Assembly: GCF_017776525.1 (NCBI RefSeq)
Contig: NZ_JACVEW010000005.1
Location: 1 to 64,000 of the forward strand
Source: Marinobacterium alkalitolerans
GTDB taxonomy: Bacteria; Pseudomonadota; Gammaproteobacteria; Pseudomonadales; Balneatricaceae
Length of the DNA stretch: 64,000 nt
Direction: 5' to 3'
The position numbers and the translations under genes are program-made. Under the pieces are notes generated by a model, which was not told the origin of the DNA, did no database searches, and saw only the letters and a program-made list of their open reading frames with translations. The first letter of the stretch is position 1; every line of letters begins with the position of its first letter. Below, piece by piece: positions 23,874 to 32,492 of the stretch.

Positions 23874-24578
23874 ATGGATTCGGTTTTTGTGGAACAGCTC
23901 AAGCGCAGCCGCTATCTGGTCGCTCTGCTGATCGTCTTGCACGTTCTGTTGCTGGCGCTTTCGGCCAGTGGCAATGCCAGTATCGGCCAGCTGCTGGTTG
24001 TGGGCCTGTCACTGCTGGTGACGCTTGCCCTGTTTGTCATGTTGCGCAACCGAAGCATGACCCGTGCCGTTGCCCATACCCACGAGCCTCTGTTGGCGAT
24101 TGACCCCAATACCGGCATTGCGACCGAACACTGGTACCGCCACATGCTGGCGCTGGAATGCCGGCGCTCCGTGCGCGAGTTCAGTCCGCTGACGGTCATG
24201 CGTATCAGCATGGGCGATCAGGTAAACCGTGAGCAGTTGCTTGAGCTGGTCCGCGTGCTCAGTGAGGAGCTGTCACGTCCCGGTGACCTGATCGGTTGGG
24301 ACGGGGTGCATGAAATTGGCGCCGTCCTCCCGGCAACCAATGAGCATGCCGGAGCGCTCGCGCAACGCTGCTACGATCATATTCTCGAGCACACCAGTAT
24401 TGATCCTTCTTGCCTCTGGGTCGTAGCCCAGACATTCCAGCCCCGTGGCAGCCTGAACCTGAACCGGGTTCAGGAAACGCTGACGCTGAGCATGAGCAAA
24501 CTGTCTCAGCCCGGTGTTGTGTATGAGGCTGAACACGCCACCTCTCCCGATGACAATATGATCTACAACGAAGGATGA
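23874..24578 (+). CDS. Membrane protein with degenerate GGDEF domain
   Basis: A 234-residue protein starting MDSVFVEQLKRSRYLVALL at 23874. Two helices at about 14-32 and 38-57 are followed by a domain starting D-P-N-T-G-I-A-T-E-H-W-Y, the family D-P-L-T-G-L-x-N-R pattern. The active-site loop reads L-I-G-W-D-G-V-H-E-I-G-A-V-L-P where G-G-D-E-F is expected, and the upstream metal-binding D-x-D-x-F-K is lost. It therefore cannot be an active cyclase and may bind nucleotide or act by protein contact. Its stop overlaps the tmcA start (ATGA), so the two are translationally coupled. Confidence 0.75.
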   Translation: MDSVFVEQLKRSRYLVALLIVLHVLLLALSASGNASIGQLLVVGLSLLVTLALFVMLRNRSMTRAVAHTHEPLLAIDPNTGIATEHWYRHMLALECRRSVREFSPLTVMRISMGDQVNREQLLELVRVLSEELSRPGDLIGWDGVHEIGAVLPATNEHAGALAQRCYDHILEHTSIDPSCLWVVAQTFQPRGSLNLNRVQETLTLSMSKLSQPGVVYEAEHATSPDDNMIYNEG

Positions 24579-26644
24579 GCCTGACTTCATTCCTGCGTCG
24601 GCTGTCCAATACGCGTCAACGTGCCCTGATCTGGATTCATGGCCCGCAAGCTTGGGGGCGGGACAGGGTGCAGGACTTGCTGCCTGAATTCGAAGGCCAG
24701 GGGGTTCTGGTATCTGACCGGCCGCTGGGCGACATGCAGGCACTGTCGGCCCGAGAAGCGCATCGGTATCTCGGGCAGACGCTGGACTTTCTCGTTTTTG
24801 ATGCCTTTGACGGCTTTAATCCGAACACTTTCGGTCAGCTCAGTGGTGCCCTTAAAGGCGGCGCTCCGCTGATACTGCTGACGCCTCCTGCTGATGACTG
24901 GCCCGATTTTCCCGACCCTGAATACAGGGCGCTCTGTGTTGAGCCTTATCGGCCCGAGCAGGTTGATGGACGATTTCTGGATTACCTGGTGTCCGTATTG
25001 GCAAAGTGCACATACCGGGTAAGCTGGAGCCCCGAAGGTTTGACCTTGCCCGAGCACTGGCCCTACGCCCAGCAGGTTGAGCCGCCGGGTGGCCCCTGTA
25101 TGACCCCCGACCAGGCCGGTGCGGTTGATGCGATCATGCGTGCGGTATCCCGCCGCCGGCGTCCACTGGTGCTGACGGCTGACCGAGGGCGGGGCAAAAG
25201 TGCCGCGCTGGGTATTGCGGCGGCCCGGCTGCTTGAGGCAGGCAAAACGGTGGCGGTTACCGCGCCGGATGCGGGCTCCGTCGCGGCCCTGCAGCAGCAG
25301 GTCCAACAGTTGGCGCCGGCCCATGCCGAGGCGCTGTGCTTCCGCCGACCCGATCAGTTATTGCATCTGCAGGATCAGGCCCAGGTGTTGCTGGTGGATG
25401 AGGCGGCTGCCATTCCCGTTCCGGTACTGCTCCAGCTCGTTGAACGCTTTCCGCGCACGGTTTTCGCCACCACGGTCCACGGCTACGAAGGCAATGGGCA
25501 GGGCTTTGCCCTGCGTTTTCTTGCCCGGCTCCGCAGCAGGGGTATTGAATATGATGAGGTTAAACTTGAAGCGCCCATTCGCTGGTCGGCACCTGACCCG
25601 CTTGAGCAGTTGTGCCATTCCATGTTGCTGCTGGATGCTGACGCATCCCTGCCGGCCTCAGCGGGAGAGTTGAGGTTTGAGCAGGTTGACCGTGATGCCC
25701 TGATAAGCCATCCGGAATACCTGAAGCAGCTGTTCGGCCTGCTGGTGCTGGCGCATTATCGAACCTCGCCCGGTGATCTGCGCATTCTGCTGGACAGTCC
25801 CAATATGCTGCTGTTTACCGCCTGTCAGGGGGATACGCCGGTGGGGTGTGTACTGGTGGCCCGAGAGGGGCCTCTGCCCTCGGATCTGGCTGAGGCCGTG
25901 TGGGAGGGGCGTCGGCGCCCACGTGGTCACCTGTTGCCTCAGGCGCTGGTGGCGCAGGAGGGGTGGCAGGAGGCCGCCGACTGGAGCGCCTGGCGCGTTG
26001 TACGCATTGCCGTCCATCCGCAGCGGCAGCAACAGGGCATTGGAGAACAGCTTCTGCAGCAGGTTCGGTTGCAGGCAGAGGCCGAGCAGGTTGATTATCT
26101 GGGGGCCAGCTTTGCGGCGGAACCCGGGCTGGTGCGCTTCTGGCAGGCGTGTGACTACTGGCCGATTCGTTTGGGCGAGCAGCGAGATCCGGTGGCCGGG
26201 AGCCATGCCGTGATCGTCATTGCCCCCCTGACAAACGGCGTGGGCCAGTGGTTTGAAGAGGCGCGATGCTGGTATCAGCGCAGCCTTCTGGCCCGGCTGC
26301 CCGGACAGCTGGCAGATCTGGAGCCGCAGTGGCTGCCGGACCTGTTGTGCAACACCCCTGCAATTGAGCTCAGTGCAGCTGACCTCAAGCGTCTGCAGGG
26401 GTTTGCCTACGCGCAGCGCTCGTTTGAATCTTCACTGCTGCCTCTGACCCTGCTGGTACAGCGCTCGCTGTCACAGTGGTCCCGGCTGGGTCTGGATGCA
26501 GATAACCTGCACCTGCTCTGTCAGCGCGTCTTGCGTCAGGAACCCGCTGCAAAGGTGTTGCAGCCCTGCGGGCGCAAGGCTCAGCAGGCACGACTACGCC
26601 AACTGTGTGACATCATGCTGCGTCAGGTTTGCGCAGAATCATGA
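24575..26644 (+). CDS. tmcA: tRNA(Met) cytidine acetyltransferase
   Basis: A 689-residue enzyme, close to the E. coli length of 671. Residues 1-170 are the N-terminal DUF1726 domain, 180-330 the RecD-like ATPase with Walker A around 203-209 (DRGRGKS) and Walker B V-D-E-A-A-A-I-P, 380-520 the GNAT domain with V-R-I-A-V-H-P-Q-R-Q-Q-Q-G-I-G, and the rest a tRNA-binding domain. It uses acetyl-CoA and ATP to form N4-acetylcytidine at the wobble position of elongator tRNA-Met. It overlaps the upstream GGDEF-like gene by 4 bp and the convergent methyltransferase by 32 bp. Confidence 0.96.
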   Translation: MSLTSFLRRLSNTRQRALIWIHGPQAWGRDRVQDLLPEFEGQGVLVSDRPLGDMQALSAREAHRYLGQTLDFLVFDAFDGFNPNTFGQLSGALKGGAPLILLTPPADDWPDFPDPEYRALCVEPYRPEQVDGRFLDYLVSVLAKCTYRVSWSPEGLTLPEHWPYAQQVEPPGGPCMTPDQAGAVDAIMRAVSRRRRPLVLTADRGRGKSAALGIAAARLLEAGKTVAVTAPDAGSVAALQQQVQQLAPAHAEALCFRRPDQLLHLQDQAQVLLVDEAAAIPVPVLLQLVERFPRTVFATTVHGYEGNGQGFALRFLARLRSRGIEYDEVKLEAPIRWSAPDPLEQLCHSMLLLDADASLPASAGELRFEQVDRDALISHPEYLKQLFGLLVLAHYRTSPGDLRILLDSPNMLLFTACQGDTPVGCVLVAREGPLPSDLAEAVWEGRRRPRGHLLPQALVAQEGWQEAADWSAWRVVRIAVHPQRQQQGIGEQLLQQVRLQAEAEQVDYLGASFAAEPGLVRFWQACDYWPIRLGEQRDPVAGSHAVIVIAPLTNGVGQWFEEARCWYQRSLLARLPGQLADLEPQWLPDLLCNTPAIELSAADLKRLQGFAYAQRSFESSLLPLTLLVQRSLSQWSRLGLDADNLHLLCQRVLRQEPAAKVLQPCGRKAQQARLRQLCDIMLRQVCAES

Positions 26645-27992
26645 GCGCGCCTTCCAGCATGGCGTCATGTTCGCGACGCAGCGGGAAACGCTCCTGGTAG
26701 CACACCTCCAGACCGACCGTTTCACTTTGTGCCGCCAGTTTGTCAGGGTTATGGCGGTAGCGCCCTGAGCTGTCCAGCTCGACCCCGGCCGGGCTGGTTG
26801 TGGTTTCGATGGTAAACGCGAACAGTCCCCCCGGCATGAGTGCTGAATAGGCCGCGGTCAGCACCTGATTGAGGTCACCGGTATAGATCAGTACGTCCGT
26901 GGCGGTAATCAGGTCGATGTGACTGGATGCTGCCAGCGCCTCGATAAGGCCTGATCGGTTGAGCTCCGTGTAGATGCCCTTGGCACGTGCATGCGCAAGC
27001 ATCTTGCTGGACAGGTCGCAGCCGATCATCTGTTGTGCATTCACCGCTTTCAGGAGCGCTTCGCCACAGAGCCCGGTGCCGCAGCCCAGGTCCAGAACGG
27101 TTGTCACGCTCGGTGCAGGCAGCAGCTTGGCAACCTGCTCCGCCAGCAGGCGGGGGGCATTGTATCCAAGCCGGTGTGTCAGTCGCTCCTCAAAGGCATC
27201 GGCATGCTGATCGTAGAGTGCTTGCACATAGTCATCGGGAGCGGCAGCGGTGCATCGCCCTGCGGCGGCATCCAGCATGTGGCGCACACTGGCATTGTCC
27301 GGCTCCTGAGCAAAGACGGCTTCATACAGTGGCGTTGCCAGACGGGCATGGCCCTCTTCGGCGATGTAATCCGCTACCTGCGTCAGCCATTGCGAGGGTG
27401 TATCCTTGTGTTGTGCCTGTTCCAGCACCTCTTGCACGCGGCCTGCAAGACACAGGTTCAACGCGTATTCAGGCTCTGCTTCTATACTGGCATCAAGTGT
27501 TGAAAGCTTTTCCAGCGCCTGCTCGTACTCGGTCAGGTGTCTGAGCGCTACGGCGTGACAGAGACGCGCTTCAGGGTGGTGGGCCAGTACAGGGGTTTGA
27601 GCAAGGTGGTGGTGAATGGCTGACCAGTCGCGAGTCTTTTCCAGCACCCCGAGCAGGTTGAGATGAAACGCCAGCTCCTCAGGCTGAAGTGTAATCGCCT
27701 GCTGCAAGGCTTCACCTGCCTGTTTGAGGCGACCACGGGCCTGCAGTGCCAGTGACAGATTGCTCAGCGCCTGTGCCCTGAAGCGGTTCTGCACCGGCAG
27801 CTGAGCTGCCTGCTGAAGCGACTTGGTCGCGGCCAGATGCTGGCCACTTTTGAGCTGGATTAATCCCAGCAGGTGCAGGGCATTGAAGTCCCTGGGGCGG
27901 CTGGCCAGGTGTTGGCGGCAGACGGCAGCAGCGGCCGTAAAGGCGTGCTGATGCATCAGGGCCAGCGCTTCATTCAGTGAGGGAGCAGACAT
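26613..27992 (-). CDS. TPR-containing SAM-dependent methyltransferase
   Basis: A 459-residue protein starting MSAPSLNEALALMHQHAF at 27992. Residues 1-230 are a run of TPR units (A-L-H-L-L-G-L-I-Q-L-K-S-G-Q, A-L-S-N-L-S-L-A-L-Q-A-R-G) and 260-459 a class I methyltransferase with motif I V-L-D-L-G-C-G-T-G-L-C-G-E-A-L and the acidic post-I segment I-G-C-D-L-S. The same TPR plus methyltransferase layout occurs in proteins that modify cell-surface or peptide substrates, but the target is not known. The last 11 codons overlap the end of tmcA on the opposite strand. Confidence 0.8.
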   Translation of the reverse strand: MSAPSLNEALALMHQHAFTAAAAVCRQHLASRPRDFNALHLLGLIQLKSGQHLAATKSLQQAAQLPVQNRFRAQALSNLSLALQARGRLKQAGEALQQAITLQPEELAFHLNLLGVLEKTRDWSAIHHHLAQTPVLAHHPEARLCHAVALRHLTEYEQALEKLSTLDASIEAEPEYALNLCLAGRVQEVLEQAQHKDTPSQWLTQVADYIAEEGHARLATPLYEAVFAQEPDNASVRHMLDAAAGRCTAAAPDDYVQALYDQHADAFEERLTHRLGYNAPRLLAEQVAKLLPAPSVTTVLDLGCGTGLCGEALLKAVNAQQMIGCDLSSKMLAHARAKGIYTELNRSGLIEALAASSHIDLITATDVLIYTGDLNQVLTAAYSALMPGGLFAFTIETTTSPAGVELDSSGRYRHNPDKLAAQSETVGLEVCYQERFPLRREHDAMLEGALMILRKPDAA

Positions 27993-28080
27993 TGAGTCAA
28001 CCGGTATCCGTTCAACCAAAACAACACGCGCATACTAGAGAAGGTAAAATAAAAGTCCAAGTCTGGACGCAGGAGGCAGT

Positions 28081-28665
28081 ATGAAAAAAACAGCGAGTCT
28101 GGGGCTGATTCTGGCCCTGTTGGCGGCACCGGCATGGGCTGAGAAGCCGGAATGGGCAGGGAAGAAAGGCGGGCCCGAAAAGGCTGAGAAAGCACCCAAA
28201 TATGACAGAGATGAAAAAGGCTCTGCGCGGGACAGGGATGACCGCTACGAACGTGACGAAGACGACCGTTATGATCGTGACGAGCGAGGCGATTATCTGC
28301 CCTTGAGCGAGCGTGAGCGTGAGCGCCTGCGCAACTGGGTGCTGGATGAGCAATATGGCGCTTCCGACTATGCCAAGGGGCGTACGAAAGAGCTGCCGCC
28401 GGGGCTGCGCAAGAAACTGGAGCGGGGTGGTAGTTTGCCGCCGGGCTGGCAGATGAAGGTGCAGCGTGGTGAGGTGCTGGATACCGAACTCTACCGCAAC
28501 GCTGAACGCCTGCCTCGGGACTATCTGGAACGGCTTGGTCGTCGCTCCGAAGCGGCTGAACTGATCGTGCTGGGTGACAGGATTGTACGTGTGGCCGAGG
28601 GCCGAGGCACCGTACTGGATGTGATCGAGCTGACCGATAAGGCTCTGGAGGTACTGGGGAACTAG
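28081..28665 (+). CDS. Periplasmic CigR/RcnB-like protein
   Basis: A 194-residue protein with a signal peptide (MKKTASLGLILALLAAPAWA, cleavage after A20). Residues 25-75 are a highly charged low-complexity stretch (repeated D-R-D-D-R-Y, E-R-D-E-D-D), and 85-194 the folded part with the paired L-P-P-G-L-R-K-K-L-E-R-G and L-P-P-G-W-Q-M-K motifs found in CigR-type proteins. The C-terminal V-L-G-D-R-I-V-R-V-A-E-G-R-G-T-V-L-D-V-I resembles the same family. Members are linked to metal handling or virulence regulation elsewhere; no role is known here. It lies before the glrR end, in convergent order. Confidence 0.7.
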   Translation: MKKTASLGLILALLAAPAWAEKPEWAGKKGGPEKAEKAPKYDRDEKGSARDRDDRYERDEDDRYDRDERGDYLPLSERERERLRNWVLDEQYGASDYAKGRTKELPPGLRKKLERGGSLPPGWQMKVQRGEVLDTELYRNAERLPRDYLERLGRRSEAAELIVLGDRIVRVAEGRGTVLDVIELTDKALEVLGN

Positions 28666-28685
28666 GCCGAGGCCCGGCTCCCCCT

Positions 28686-28710
28686 GCAAGGCAGGCTTAG
28701 CCTGCCTTGC
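28686..28710. terminator. 11-bp perfect inverted repeat around the glrR stop codon
   Basis: GCAAGGCAGGC (28686-28696) and GCCTGCCTTGC (28700-28710) form a perfect stem with the glrR stop codon (TAA on the minus strand) as the loop. There is no T run. It may act as a 3' stabilising hairpin or a weak terminator for the two convergent transcripts. Confidence 0.55.
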
Positions 28711-30097
28711 GTGTTTGACGTGCCTTTTTCTGCGCTTCTTTTTGCGCGGCCAGTGCTGCCTTGGCATTGGCCTTGAACTGCGCCGCCTCGAGCTGATGCT
28801 TGTTCAGCAGCTTGTAGAAGTCGGTGCGGTTACGCTGAGCGATACGAGCAGCGTGCGTCACGTTGCCTTCCGTAATCTGCAGTACCTTGATCAGGTAGCG
28901 ACGTTCGAAGTCTGCACGTGCCTCGTTGAAGGACGGAATAACCCGTTCCTGATTGGCCAGAGCCTTGGAGACCAGTCCTTCCGGAATGATGGGGGAGGGG
29001 CTGAGTGCAACGACCTGCTCCATCACGTTTTCCAGCTGGCGCACATTGCCGGGCCAGGCTGCCTGAGCCAGCAGGTGCAGAGCACCCGGCGAAATGCCGC
29101 GAACCTTGCGGTTGTGTTTCTGGGCTGCCTGCGTCAGGAAATGGCGGGCCAGCAGGGGAATATCTTCCGGGCGCTCGCGCAGCGGCGGCAGCTCGAGGTT
29201 CACCACGTTCAGGCGGTAGTACAGGTCTTCACGGAACTCCTGGCTCAGCATGGCCGCTTCCAGGTCACGGTGAGTCGCCGAGATGACGCGTACATCGATG
29301 GGAATCGACTCGGTTGAGCCGACCGGACGGATGACACGTTCCTGCAGAGCGCGCAGCAGCTTGACCTGCAGTGCCAGTGGCATGTCACCGATCTCATCGA
29401 GGAACAGGGTGCCGCCCTGTGCCGCGCGGAACAGGCCGGAGTGCTGGTTGATCGCGCCGGTGAAGGCACCTTTGGTGTGGCCAAAGAGTTCGGACTCAAG
29501 CAGCTGCTCAGGCAGCGCACCACAGTTGATGGCTACAAACGGCTGGTCGGCTCGCGCACTGGCCTTGTGAATGGCGCGTGCAACCAGTTCCTTGCCGCTG
29601 CCACTCGGGCCGGTAATCAATACACTGACATCCGAGGCCGCCACTCGATGCGCCTGATCCAGTACCTCAGACATTGGGCCGCTGTGGCTGATGATGCCTT
29701 CGCGCCAGGTTTGATCCTGCTGGCGCTGGGAGCTGTTCAGTGCAGCACGAACGGTGTCCAGCAGGTGCTGTTTGTCGATCGGCTTGGACAGGAAGCCAAA
29801 CACGCCTTTCTGGGTCGCTTCCACGGCCTCGGGAATGGAGCCATGTGCCGTGATGATAATGACCGGCAGATCAGGCTGCTCCTGCTGAATCCGTGAAAAG
29901 AGCGTCAGGCCATCCATGCCGTCCATCCGCAGGTCGGTCAGAACCAGATCAAAGCTCTGCTGGTTGATCATGGCCAGAGCGTCTTCGCCGCTTTCGGCGC
30001 AATCCGTGCTGTAACCGGATGCTTTCAGGCGCATTTCCAGCAGCTTAAGCAGAGCGGTATCATCATCAACCAGCAGGATATGGGGGGTTGACGTCAT
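28697..30097 (-). CDS. glrR: Sigma-54-dependent response regulator GlrR (QseF)
   Basis: A 466-residue NtrC-type activator. Residues 5-118 are the receiver (D-L-V-L-T-D-L-R-M-D-G phosphorylation site), 140-370 the AAA+ domain with G-P-S-G-S-G-K-E, the sigma-54 contact loop G-A-F-T-G-A and the Walker B T-L-F-L-D-E-I-G-D, and about 390-430 a Fis-like DNA-binding domain. A Lys/Ala-rich tail follows (K-A-N-A-K-A-A-L-A-A-Q-K-E). In enterobacteria GlrR drives glmY sRNA and envelope genes. Last gene of glrK-qseG-glrR, 3 bp after qseG. Confidence 0.93.
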   Translation of the reverse strand: MTSTPHILLVDDDTALLKLLEMRLKASGYSTDCAESGEDALAMINQQSFDLVLTDLRMDGMDGLTLFSRIQQEQPDLPVIIITAHGSIPEAVEATQKGVFGFLSKPIDKQHLLDTVRAALNSSQRQQDQTWREGIISHSGPMSEVLDQAHRVAASDVSVLITGPSGSGKELVARAIHKASARADQPFVAINCGALPEQLLESELFGHTKGAFTGAINQHSGLFRAAQGGTLFLDEIGDMPLALQVKLLRALQERVIRPVGSTESIPIDVRVISATHRDLEAAMLSQEFREDLYYRLNVVNLELPPLRERPEDIPLLARHFLTQAAQKHNRKVRGISPGALHLLAQAAWPGNVRQLENVMEQVVALSPSPIIPEGLVSKALANQERVIPSFNEARADFERRYLIKVLQITEGNVTHAARIAQRNRTDFYKLLNKHQLEAAQFKANAKAALAAQKEAQKKARQTRKAG

Positions 30098-30100
30098 CTG

Positions 30101-30598
30101 TCAGTGCTCCTCACGCTGTCGCGTTATCTGTCGTTCCAAATCTGTCAGGGCATCGACCTGACGTTCAAGTTCCATCTTCTGCAACTGCAGGGTTTCAATC
30201 TGTTGCAGGGCTTCCAACTGCAGCGCCAGCCGGCGCTGGTGGTTAGCCAGATACTGGTCGGCCCGGCAGTGCTCAAGGGGACTCAGCGGGAGTGTGGTCA
30301 GTATCTGCTGAGCACGTTCCAGTTGGGTCTGCGACTGCCCGGGGCTACTCAACAGAAGTGCGTACAGCGCAGTCTTCTGTCGTTGTTCGGCGTCTACAAG
30401 GAGTGCTCGCTTGTCACTAATTGTAGACGAAATAAAACGATGTTCATATTTTATCCAGTCGTTAAGCTGACCCTCATCAAAACGGCAGGTGCCGTCGTCG
30501 GCGCCGGTGCCCGGTTGCCCGGATGGCGGCAGCAGCCAGGGACTTTGGCAGCCGGCCAGCAGGGCGAGGGTCAGTACGATCAGGGGCAGTCGCAACAT
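30101..30598 (-). CDS. qseG: QseG-like outer-membrane lipoprotein
   Basis: A 165-residue protein with a lipoprotein signal, L-A-G-C at 13-16 of MLRLPLIVLTLALLAGCQS. The mature part is largely helical and coiled-coil (Q-I-E-T-L-Q-L-Q-K-M-E-L-E-R-Q-V-D-A-L). It sits between glrK and glrR as in enterobacteria, where QseG interacts with the sensor kinase in the periplasm and stimulates it. Sequence identity to known QseG cannot be judged by eye; the assignment depends on position and architecture. Spacings of 3 bp on both sides indicate one operon. Confidence 0.8.
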   Translation of the reverse strand: MLRLPLIVLTLALLAGCQSPWLLPPSGQPGTGADDGTCRFDEGQLNDWIKYEHRFISSTISDKRALLVDAEQRQKTALYALLLSSPGQSQTQLERAQQILTTLPLSPLEHCRADQYLANHQRRLALQLEALQQIETLQLQKMELERQVDALTDLERQITRQREEH

Positions 30599-30601
30599 GG
30601 T

Positions 30602-32017
30602 TCAGGGCTCCAGTGTCGGCAGTTCCAGTGCGAACTCAACCCAGCGGTCACGGTTATGCACCACGCCCAGGCTGGCGCCGAGTGAGTCGCTGGCCTGGTG
30701 CGCAATGCTCAAACCGATACCCGAGCCCTTGAGCGGGCCCTTGCGCTTGTTCTGCCCCTGATAAAAGGGATCGAACAGTTGCTCAAGATCCTGTGCGGGG
30801 ATTTCGGGGCCGCTGTTGCCGACCGTGAGCCTGAGCTGGTGCTGGCGCAGCTCTCCCGTGATGCTGATCTGGCCACCGTTATCCGCATAGTGAACGGCAT
30901 TGGATATCAGGTTGCTGAGAATGCGTTGCAGCATCTGAGCATCGGTATACCAGTGGTCCACATTGTTGAGCGTAATGTCCGTCTGTAACTGCTTCTGTTC
31001 TATTTGCAGCTTGAAAGGCCCCATTATACGCTCCAGCAGCGTTTGCAGGTGAACTTTATCCCGTTGCAGCCTTCCCGGCTGCTGCAGACGGTTATAGTCG
31101 AGCAGCTGTTCAATCAATGTCTGCAGGCTGACGCTGTTTTGCTGCAGCAGTGAAACAATCTCGTGCTGGTTGGGTGTCAGGGGGCCGGCCAGCTCTTCTG
31201 CCAGCAGGTCTGCGCCTTCACGCAGGGTGGTGAGCGGTGTTTTCAGTTCGTGGGAGATATGGCGCAGAAAGCGGACCTTGTCTTCCTCCAGTGACTGCAG
31301 GCGCTCGGCCAGCCAGTCCAGCTGCTCGTTGACCTCTGCCAGTTCAACGGGGCCCTGTAGAGCCTTGCCCTGACTGCGCTCCCCCTCGCCCAGGGCACGA
31401 ATCCGGCTAATCAGTTGCTGTACCGGCCGGTTGATGCGACCACTGAAAAACACCATCAGGACCGCAGACGCCGCCACCAGCCAAAGGGCCTGCCAGCCGG
31501 TGTTGCGCTGTTCCGCTCGGGTTTGTTGCTCCAGCAGTGCCAGACGGCTGTCAAAGGCTCGCTCAACGCGGGCGCTGAGCTGTCGGGTTTCGGTGAGGAA
31601 CTGTTCAAGCAGGTCGGGCGCAAAGCGGGGTGACTCGGGCGCGAGTGACTGTGCTTTCAGGCGTTCCAGCAGGGGTGATAGCGGGCCTGAAAGTGTGTCC
31701 GCACCCGCCGGGAAGTCCGGGCTTTGCAGCAGGCTTTCAAAGGCGTCCAGTTGGCTCAGCAAGCGTGAGCGGAGTTCGTGACGGTTGACGATGTCGTACT
31801 GACGTGCGGAGCGGATGATGTCCTCGGCCTGGGTCAGCATCTGCTCCGTGTGGCGCCGGCTTTGGAGCATCTCTCGTGCCAGGCTGCGGGCACGCTCAGA
31901 CTGGTCGACCAGTGCGTTGCCCGACTGGTACATGAGGACGGCCAGCGGGACAACGGCTGACATGAACGCCAGCAGCACGAGCTGCTTCAATGAATGTGTA
32001 TGCCAGGGTAAAGCCAT
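30602..32017 (-). CDS. glrK: Sensor histidine kinase GlrK (QseE)
   Basis: A 471-residue kinase, close to the E. coli length of 475 when started MALPWHTHSLKQLVLLAF at 32017; 16 additional in-frame codons upstream lack a ribosome site. TM1 is about 12-32, the periplasmic helical sensor 33-160, TM2 about 165-185, HAMP to about 240, then the H box R-H-I-S-H-E-L-K-T-P-L-T-T-L-R, N box N-L-I-S-N-A-V-H-Y, and the G boxes G-S-G-I-G-L-S-I. It should phosphorylate GlrR in response to envelope stress. First gene of the three-gene operon. Confidence 0.93.
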   Translation of the reverse strand: MALPWHTHSLKQLVLLAFMSAVVPLAVLMYQSGNALVDQSERARSLAREMLQSRRHTEQMLTQAEDIIRSARQYDIVNRHELRSRLLSQLDAFESLLQSPDFPAGADTLSGPLSPLLERLKAQSLAPESPRFAPDLLEQFLTETRQLSARVERAFDSRLALLEQQTRAEQRNTGWQALWLVAASAVLMVFFSGRINRPVQQLISRIRALGEGERSQGKALQGPVELAEVNEQLDWLAERLQSLEEDKVRFLRHISHELKTPLTTLREGADLLAEELAGPLTPNQHEIVSLLQQNSVSLQTLIEQLLDYNRLQQPGRLQRDKVHLQTLLERIMGPFKLQIEQKQLQTDITLNNVDHWYTDAQMLQRILSNLISNAVHYADNGGQISITGELRQHQLRLTVGNSGPEIPAQDLEQLFDPFYQGQNKRKGPLKGSGIGLSIAHQASDSLGASLGVVHNRDRWVEFALELPTLEP

Positions 32018-32144
32018 TGTCCGCAATCGAAGTCCGTAACCGAGCCGGTGCCTAAGGGCCAGCATCAAAAGGGCGACACTTTAGGGTGGGCAGGATGAAC
32101 CTTGGATGAATCGGGCAGGTAAGCGTTTGAAAGCGAAGCAGTAT

Positions 32145-32169
32145 GGCAACAGGGAGTGCCCCTGTTGCC
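32145..32169. terminator. Hairpin between dodecin gene and glrK operon
   Basis: A 10-bp stem GGCAACAGGG / CCCTGTTGCC (32145-32154 and 32160-32169). It begins 8 bases beyond the dodecin stop and lies upstream of the glrK leader. There is no T tract, but it is well placed to separate the two same-strand units. Confidence 0.55.
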
Positions 32170-32176
32170 GGGCCGG

Positions 32177-32383
32177 TCACTCAAGCCGGAAGCCGATACG
32201 GAGCACGACCTGATAGTGAGCAATCAGGCCGTTTTCGATATGGCCACGCATCTCTTTGACTTCATACCAGTTCAGGTGCTCGACCGATTCGGATGCCTTG
32301 GCAATGGCGTTGCGAATGGCGTCATCGTGACTTTCGGTGGATGACCCGGCCACTTCGATTAGCTTGTAGACATGATCCGACAT
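32177..32383 (-). CDS. Dodecin flavin-binding protein
   Basis: A 68-residue dodecin: S-D-H-V-Y-K-L-I-E-V-A-G-S-S-T-E-S first strand, the D-A-I-R-N-A-I-A-K-A-S-E helix, W-Y-E-V-K-E-M-R-G with the flavin-stacking tryptophan, and Q-V-V-L-R-I-G-F-R-L-E at the end. Dodecamers of this protein store riboflavin or FMN and buffer against flavin photochemistry in the cytoplasm. The gene stands alone, upstream of the glrK operon, and its ATG at 32383 is preceded by an AGGGAG ribosome site. Confidence 0.95.
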   Translation of the reverse strand: MSDHVYKLIEVAGSSTESHDDAIRNAIAKASESVEHLNWYEVKEMRGHIENGLIAHYQVVLRIGFRLE

Positions 32384-32492
32384 GTTGAAACTCCCTGTGA
32401 TGAATGTTTACTGAGTGTAGGTCATGTTTTTTCGTCCTGTTTGATTGGATGCCTGCAGCGCCTTGGACATAATAAAGAGAAGGGATGGATTC

